DNA from: Halocatena marina
Lineage (GTDB): Archaea; Halobacteriota; Halobacteria; Halobacteriales; Haloarculaceae
Length of the DNA stretch: 64,000 nt
NCBI RefSeq assembly: GCF_023276375.1
Contig: NZ_JALLPK010000001.1
Location: forward strand, 2,666,001-2,730,000
Direction: 5' to 3'
The stretch's first letter is position 1; each line of letters opens with the position of its first letter. Below the pieces are notes generated by a model. The model was not told the DNA's origin, ran no database searches, and worked only from the letters and a program-made list of their open reading frames with translations. Positions 59,703-64,000 of the stretch are shown here, piece after piece. A program made the position numbers and the translations under genes.

Positions 59703-60365
59703 TCAGATAAACAGCCGTCGGAACGCATCGACGAGAAAGTAGACACCGAATCCTCCGAGAACGAGCGCACTCACACCGGTGATGAGTGGGGCGAGCGTTT
59801 GTACCCGACGCTCTGCGGCGACAAGGGTCACTGGAAAGCCCACGACCCAAACGACGATCCCACCGAACAGTCCGACGAGCAACACAGGACTCCCTGTCTG
59901 GACGACGAACTGTCCGGCAAGCGACTCTGACAGCGGTGCCAACACGTCCACTGTGCCAGGATCGAGCAGCGCAACGCCGGCCGTCAACCAAAAGAGAATC
60001 TGGTACGGATTGGTGACAGCAAGCACGAACGCTTTTCGAAATCCGCGTCCACTCGTGTCCTCACTACGAAAGCCATTATGAAGTTCGGTAGCCGTTTCGT
60101 AGGCGAAATACAACATGATGACGCCACCGACGGCGATCATCGTTGCTCGAAGAAGCGGCAGTCGCTCGATAACCGCAACGACGCCCAGCAGCGCACCTCC
60201 GAAAAAACAAAGATCAGCAGTCATCGCTCCCAATCCAGCACGAACACCCGAAACCCAGCCGTGGACGACGCTCTCTTCAGCAATAACGGCGTTCATCGGT
60301 CCTGGTGGAGCCGCAAGCGCTAATCCGAACACGACACCAGCAAAGAACGTCACGGGAAAATCCAT
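59703..60365 (-). CDS. LysE/RhtB family amino acid exporter
   Basis: A 220-residue membrane protein with six transmembrane helices. The conserved GPMNAVIAEESVVHGWVSGVRAGLGA segment near residue 22, with the N-terminal AAPPGP, identifies the LysE/RhtB/CadD superfamily, and LAVTNPYQILFWLTAGVALL in the middle is the usual NP-motif. It exports amino acids or related compounds. The start is ATG at 60365 (MDFPVTFFAG) or the neighbouring one at 60368; the 60437 extension is unlike the family. It ends 28 bases from the stop of the HD protein (convergent). Confidence 0.87.
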   Translation of the reverse strand: MDFPVTFFAGVVFGLALAAPPGPMNAVIAEESVVHGWVSGVRAGLGAMTADLCFFGGALLGVVAVIERLPLLRATMIAVGGVIMLYFAYETATELHNGFRSEDTSGRGFRKAFVLAVTNPYQILFWLTAGVALLDPGTVDVLAPLSESLAGQFVVQTGSPVLLVGLFGGIVVWVVGFPVTLVAAERRVQTLAPLITGVSALVLGGFGVYFLVDAFRRLFI

Positions 60366-60494
60366 CATCTTGCTATAGACGCGTGATTGTGAAAAATCAC
60401 ACGTACGAGCGTTCAGCTGCGTGGGAATCTGACGCACCCGATCAGAACCAGCCCAATACTAGTAGAACGTGAAATTCGTTGCGGTCTGAGTGAA

Positions 60495-61667
60495 TCAGAT
60501 TCCTTGACGCATCAGGTGACTCCGGAGAAGATCTGCGTCTTTTCGTCCTGCAGCGGTGTTGATGATGGCAATTGTATCACGTTCATCGAACTGCTCGTGC
60601 AGTTCCCACGCGCCGCTTGCTGCGGCTCCAGCTGAGACACCCATCTCGATCCCTTCGTGGCTTGCGACGGTGACAGCACTTTCGAGGATGGTTTCATCAC
60701 TGGTTGCGATTGCTCCGCCGCCGCTCTCGCGGAGTGCATCGAGCACAAGTTCACTCCCGTTTGGATCCGGCCGTTCGAGATTGCCACACACAGTATCGGG
60801 AACCTCCCACGGATCGTGTGTGCTTGCGCCGGAGTCAAACGCCTCGACGATCGGCGCACAGGCCTCTGACTGGGCTGCATACAGCGGTGGAAGAGTGTCG
60901 ATCAGTCCGAGATCCCGGAACTCACGGGCCGCCTTGGCCATCCCGACGAGAGCAGCGCTTCCCTCAAATGGATAGAACACGGCGTCGGGAACCTGCCAGT
61001 CCAGCTGTTCGAGAAGTTCGTACATGATCGTCTTCGCTCCCTCGTGGCGATAGGGCGTTTCGAACGGCTGGACCGAGTACCAGTCTTCTTCGACCATCGT
61101 GTCCTCGTACGCCGCTGTAGCATCGTTGATCCGTCCCTCGACAACGGTCATATCGCCGCCGTGGACGTTGATCATGGCTTTCGTAAGGAACGAAGATCGT
61201 GATGGTACGAACGCGTGACTCGTAATTCCGGCGCGGGCAGCGTATGCGGCCACAGATTGTCCGGCATCGCCTGCTGTAGCGAGGGCAACGTCAGTCGCTC
61301 CGTGCTGTCGCGCGGCCGAAACGGCGAGTGCACTCTCACGATCGAGCAACGTTCCCGTTGGATTTGTTCCCTCGTCCTTGATGACACACCGCTCGATTCC
61401 GAGCTCAGCTGCGAGTGTCGGACAGTCGATAATCGGGGTCCCCCCTTCGCCCAACGAGACGAACTCGTCAGACGGAATCGGAAGAAGCTGTTCGTATTTC
61501 TCCGGGCCAAACGACTGGGACTCGAGATCATCACGAGAGAGATCGATCGCTTCGTAATCGTACACCGGATCGAGAATTGCACCCTCTGGATGGTGGCTGG
61601 TCGTCGCGTCGAACAGCTCATCCGCTTCGGGACAGAGAACACCCCTGAATGCTGGCGTCGTTTCCAT
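60495..61667 (-). CDS. threonine synthase-like protein lacking the PLP lysine
   Basis: A 390-residue fold-type II PLP protein. Order of blocks fits threonine synthase: SLGEGGTPIIDCPTLA, CVIKDEGTNPTGTLLDR (residues 94-110), VALATAGDAGQSVAAYAARAGI, and MYELLEQLDWQVPDAVFYPFEGS. The Schiff-base Lys should be the third residue of SFKDR; here it is Leu at 108 (TLLDR), and the PLP-contacting Asn of STGN is Asp 134. The ATG at 61667 is chosen over an alternative codon at 61691. It is unlikely to be a normal threonine synthase; another paralog probably supplies that activity. Confidence 0.82.
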   Translation of the reverse strand: METTPAFRGVLCPEADELFDATTSHHPEGAILDPVYDYEAIDLSRDDLESQSFGPEKYEQLLPIPSDEFVSLGEGGTPIIDCPTLAAELGIERCVIKDEGTNPTGTLLDRESALAVSAARQHGATDVALATAGDAGQSVAAYAARAGITSHAFVPSRSSFLTKAMINVHGGDMTVVEGRINDATAAYEDTMVEEDWYSVQPFETPYRHEGAKTIMYELLEQLDWQVPDAVFYPFEGSAALVGMAKAAREFRDLGLIDTLPPLYAAQSEACAPIVEAFDSGASTHDPWEVPDTVCGNLERPDPNGSELVLDALRESGGGAIATSDETILESAVTVASHEGIEMGVSAGAAASGAWELHEQFDERDTIAIINTAAGRKDADLLRSHLMRQGI

Positions 61668-61766
61668 ACCAGTGCTATCCGTCGGACTCAACTAAGCACT
61701 GTTGACACGCCCGAGAGAAACAACGGACCAAGAGATTCTGGCACGACACACCGAATGACCATACTT

Positions 61767-61796
61767 CTGGATGATGTGCAGGACACATCCATCCAG
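61767..61796. repeat. hairpin-forming inverted repeat
   Basis: CTGGATGATGTG, five-base loop (CAGGA), CACATCCATCCAG: twelve pairs with one bulged C. It lies between the end of the dnaJ-like gene (61863) and the thrC-like start (61667). It could be a terminator-like structure, an operator or a mobile-element relic. Confidence 0.5.
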
Positions 61797-61862
61797 TCGG
61801 CTACTGTAACGGGTGCATCGTCAGGAACGACTCGTTCGTTGGGTCTGAGCACAGATCGAGGG

Positions 61863-62456
61863 TTAGGTAGTATCATCAGAGACGGTCGCATAGGCCTCAT
61901 TCACCTGTTGGAACGCCTCAGGGTCGCCACCCATGTCGGGATGAACAGCTTTGACTTTTTTGCGGTACGCGGCCCTTATCTGCTGGTCTGTCGCATTCGA
62001 TGGAAGACCGAGGACCGCAAGAGCAGCATCGGATTCGTCCACGGATGAGTCCTCATCAGATAGATCGAAAGTCGGTGTCTCGAACGGAAGACGGTTCCCG
62101 AGGTAGATCCCTGGCATCTCGTGTTCGACGAGAACTGCGTGCGTCGATGAGTGTTCGATGGCGTAGAATGCGCGGGCGTCGAACGTGATAGCAACGTCGC
62201 GGTTCGGGAGATAGAACTCGACAGGCTGTTCATCGATGAGATGGTCTTCGACGAACGGTTCATCGATTGCGTGGAGATACTGTCGAATTTCCGTCCGACG
62301 GCGACCCTCGCCACTTCTGACCGCCCCGCCGGTTGTCCGGTCGGGGAAAAAATACGCCCCGAGTATAAAGACGCCTGCGACGACAGCACTCACTATGAGT
62401 CCGAGGAGTATACCGGAGAGCAGCCAATCGGGGATGTCTACCGGGACCAGTTGCAC
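61863..62456 (-). CDS. membrane-anchored DnaJ-like protein
   Basis: A 197-residue protein. It has one N-terminal transmembrane helix (about 12-36), a middle beta-rich part of about 85 residues (VEFYLPNRDVAITFDARAFYAIEHSSTHAVLVEHEMPG), an acidic linker and a C-terminal J domain (about 143-195) with the HPD tripeptide in KAVHPDMGGD. The J domain recruits Hsp70 (DnaK), so it would localise that chaperone at the membrane. It starts with GTG at 62456. This anchored layout is found in haloarchaea; partners are unknown. Confidence 0.82.
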   Translation of the reverse strand: MQLVPVDIPDWLLSGILLGLIVSAVVAGVFILGAYFFPDRTTGGAVRSGEGRRRTEIRQYLHAIDEPFVEDHLIDEQPVEFYLPNRDVAITFDARAFYAIEHSSTHAVLVEHEMPGIYLGNRLPFETPTFDLSDEDSSVDESDAALAVLGLPSNATDQQIRAAYRKKVKAVHPDMGGDPEAFQQVNEAYATVSDDTT

Positions 62457-62597
62457 AAGACACAGTTAGTGGAGCGAGCGTAAGAACTCCCCGATGCTAC
62501 ACGATCACACACATGAACAGCAACCAACGAACAGTGGATGGTGACAAATGAAACATGAGGATCAATGAGAACGTGTCTTCAGCACACTGCTGTCAGA

Positions 62598-63386
62598 TCA
62601 ACCGATATATCGCAAGTCGTCGTCGGTCGGTGCTGGTCCTTGTTCCATCTCCCGAATTTTCGTCACGACCTCTTCCATTTCCTCGGCGCGTTCTTCGAGT
62701 GACTCGTAGCCGACTTCGAAATCGAGAATAGTTTCGAGGACTTCGAGGACAGCCTGCGCGCTTTTTGGATCGACGAGATAGCCGCTTGTTTCACCCATGA
62801 GGCAGGCTGCATCGAGTCCACGGCGCTCGCCCATTCCGAGTAAGAGTCCGCTCACGCCGACGATCCCGCCAGCGGGTTCGTCCTCTCGGAACTCGACCGT
62901 ATCGGACAGCTCCTCAATGAGCTCCGCAGAAGAGGCAGCACCAATGACGCTGTACTCCTCGATGAGCTCGCCTGTTGGGACGCCACCGAGTGTGAACGCG
63001 CGTTCGACGTCGTACTCCGCTGCGATGTCGAGAATCGAATCCGTGAGCCGGTAGTGTCCTGTCGAATCCTGTGCTTGGTGGTCACCAGTCAGCACAAGCA
63101 GATCAGCGTCGATAGCCTCGCCTGATTCTTGCTCGTCCTCTTGCAATGGTGTAGAGAGATCGACCGCGTGAAATTCGAGACACGCGAGCTGTGTACGTCC
63201 ATCTTCGATGGTGACCTGTGGTGGGAAATGCTCCGAATACAGGCGGCTGATAAGTGTATTATTGAACTCCTCTAGTAGATGTTCGGCGGCGAGCTTGCCA
63301 ACGTGACCGACACCAGGGAGCCCTTCGATAAGAACGGGAGAATTCATATCCGGTTGGGCAACCGTCTCGATATCGAACTCGTCCAT
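62598..63386 (-). CDS. proteasome assembly chaperone family protein (PAC2-like)
   Basis: A 262-residue protein of the PAC2 family: LIEGLPGVGHVGKLAAEHLLEEF near the N-terminus, LLVLTGDHQAQDSTGHYRLTDSILDIAAEYDVERAFTLGGVPTG in the middle, and a GLLLGMGERRGLDAACLMGETSGYLVDPKSAQAVLEVLETIL C-terminal part. Archaeal relatives are called proteasome assembly chaperones, though the direct role is not settled. A C-terminal helix (EERAEEMEEVVTKI) is a possible coiled coil. It lies five bases from nop10 on the same strand, forming a PAC2-Nop10-aIF2alpha set. Confidence 0.88.
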   Translation of the reverse strand: MDEFDIETVAQPDMNSPVLIEGLPGVGHVGKLAAEHLLEEFNNTLISRLYSEHFPPQVTIEDGRTQLACLEFHAVDLSTPLQEDEQESGEAIDADLLVLTGDHQAQDSTGHYRLTDSILDIAAEYDVERAFTLGGVPTGELIEEYSVIGAASSAELIEELSDTVEFREDEPAGGIVGVSGLLLGMGERRGLDAACLMGETSGYLVDPKSAQAVLEVLETILDFEVGYESLEERAEEMEEVVTKIREMEQGPAPTDDDLRYIG

Positions 63387-63391
63387 GCAGC

Positions 63392-63574
63392 CTACTCGTG
63401 TGCTCGCCGCTTAAGTGCACGTCGGTACTCGCCGTAGCGGTCTGTGGGATCATACGGCGCTGGTGCGCTGTTGACCGCGTCACTACCACAGACAGGACAG
63501 GTCGAGGCGAGCGTGTACACTGGACCGTCGTGGTGCTCTTGCCATGACGCACAGACACGAATATCCGAAATCAT
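63392..63574 (-). CDS. nop10: H/ACA ribonucleoprotein core protein Nop10
   Basis: A 60-residue protein of box H/ACA snoRNPs, which guide pseudouridylation in rRNA. The N-terminus MISDIRVCASWQEHHDGPVYTLASTCPVCGSDAV contains the zinc-binding Cys; the first archaeal zinc site is present as C8 with CPVCG at 26-30. It is followed by the PAPYDPTDRYGEYRRALKRR helix that contacts the Cbf5 synthase. ATG at 63574. It sits between the aIF2-alpha and PAC2 genes, an arrangement common to archaea. Confidence 0.93.
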   Translation of the reverse strand: MISDIRVCASWQEHHDGPVYTLASTCPVCGSDAVNSAPAPYDPTDRYGEYRRALKRRAHE

Positions 63575-63605
63575 CTCATACTACGATCTATTCTGGGTCT
63601 GTCGA

Positions 63606-64000
63606 TTATTCTGCTTCAGTCTGTCGCTCTCGGTGGAAGTCTGCAGTTCCACCGCGCTCCTCAATGACTGCCCGCGCTCGTTCGACGGTTTCTGTAAGCT
63701 CATCCTCTGCAACTTTATACGACGGCGCGCGCACTTTGATGCGGTACTCTGGCGAACCGACGTACGTCACACCGAGTTCGACTTCGTCCGATACCTCTCC
63801 ATTTCCTTCGGCACTCTCGAGTGCCGCACGAACATCATCGACGCCATTGGGATTAGACGAGCGGAGATGGACGTAGCCGGTCACCGTAACATACGGAACA
63901 GAGACGTTCTCGCGTGCAGTGTCGACGATAGTTGTGATCTCCTCGTCAGTGAGATCGGTCTCGGAGAGCGTGTCTTCGCCGTGGATCGCCGCCTGCTCGA
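63606..64000 (-). CDS. translation initiation factor aIF2 alpha subunit, C-terminal part
   Basis: The C-terminal 131 residues of aIF2-alpha; the gene continues past the window. The frame contains VPYVTVTGYVHLRSSNPNGVDDV (domain 3) and ends LGVTYVGSPEYRIKVRAPSYKVAEDELTETVERARAVIEERGG, typical of the family. aIF2-alpha binds mRNA and helps bring initiator tRNA to the ribosome. The frame is open across the edge, so no start is seen. It lies 31 bases from nop10 on the same strand. Confidence 0.92.
   Translation of the reverse strand, partial: EQAAIHGEDTLSETDLTDEEITTIVDTARENVSVPYVTVTGYVHLRSSNPNGVDDVRAALESAEGNGEVSDEVELGVTYVGSPEYRIKVRAPSYKVAEDELTETVERARAVIEERGGTADFHRERQTEAE

Noticed and set aside
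1..64000. CRISPR array or insertion sequence
   Set aside because: No regularly spaced repeats, and no transposase-like gene or terminal inverted repeats with target duplications were found by eye.

Overview
The window is a stretch of chromosome from a halophilic archaeon (class Halobacteria). The proteins are strongly acidic and the gene set is archaeal: glycerol-1-phosphate dehydrogenase for archaeal lipids, proteasome-activating nucleotidase PAN, Nop10, aIF2-alpha, L37e, an Lsm protein, aMBF1, Mre11/Rad50, family-B DNA polymerase, an AhbA-AhbB siroheme decarboxylase fusion, and a tRNA-Gln with a bulge-helix-bulge intron. Several starts sit about 25-30 bases behind a TATA box, as expected for leaderless haloarchaeal transcripts. 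By eye the GC content is middling for a haloarchaeon; I did not compute it. Nearly all of the window looks like core chromosome. I see no insertion sequence, CRISPR array, prophage or intein.

Layout. 0-9 kb: cyclophilin, a TrpD-like phosphoribosyltransferase, an ABC exporter pair, a MOSC protein, a PH-domain membrane protein, siroheme decarboxylase and small membrane proteins. 9.5-13.6 kb: hisC, an adenylate-kinase-like NTPase and a CDP-alcohol phosphatidyltransferase in an overlapping operon, then aMBF1 and triose-phosphate isomerase. 13.7-20.5 kb: small proteins, two acetyltransferases, RtcB ligase, a thiolase plus DUF35 pair and a zinc metalloprotease. 20.5-28.1 kb: M42 peptidase, the lsm-rpl37e-purF operon, a degenerate Nudix protein, egsA divergent from the 23S rRNA 2'-O-methyltransferase, and a queuosine-precursor transporter behind a 58-residue ribbon-helix-helix gene. 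28.2-36.2 kb: carbon metabolism (gcvPA/gcvPB, methylmalonyl-CoA mutase, acetyl-CoA synthetase) and a universal stress protein. 36.2-49.3 kb: cytochrome oxidase subunit I with three or four small membrane proteins, pan, a winged-helix regulator, mre11-rad50 and polB. 49.5-54.2 kb: sufCBD, a ferritin-like protein and a DtxR-type regulator. 54.3-57.8 kb: an AT-richer accessory pair (Tat-exported beta-propeller and beta-helix/lectin-repeat protein, divergent) ending at tRNA-Gln(TTG). 57.9-64 kb: GNAT, HD-domain, LysE, threonine-synthase-like, DnaJ-like, PAC2, Nop10 and aIF2-alpha (cut by the window edge).

Most worth a second look. (1) The suf region: a DtxR-type regulator that appears to have lost the usual metal-binding His/Cys residues but carries a C-terminal four-Cys motif lies behind sufCBD, with an inverted repeat just before sufC; it could be an archaeal Fe-S-sensing counterpart of SufR/IscR. 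(2) A threonine-synthase-like protein with Leu in place of the PLP-binding Lys. (3) The divergent beta-propeller/beta-helix-lectin pair with a shared palindrome, next to a tRNA gene. (4) Candidate operators found by eye in front of the RHH, winged-helix, acs and coxA genes, and a long hairpin between the dnaJ-like and thrC-like genes. All functional statements here are inferences from sequence.
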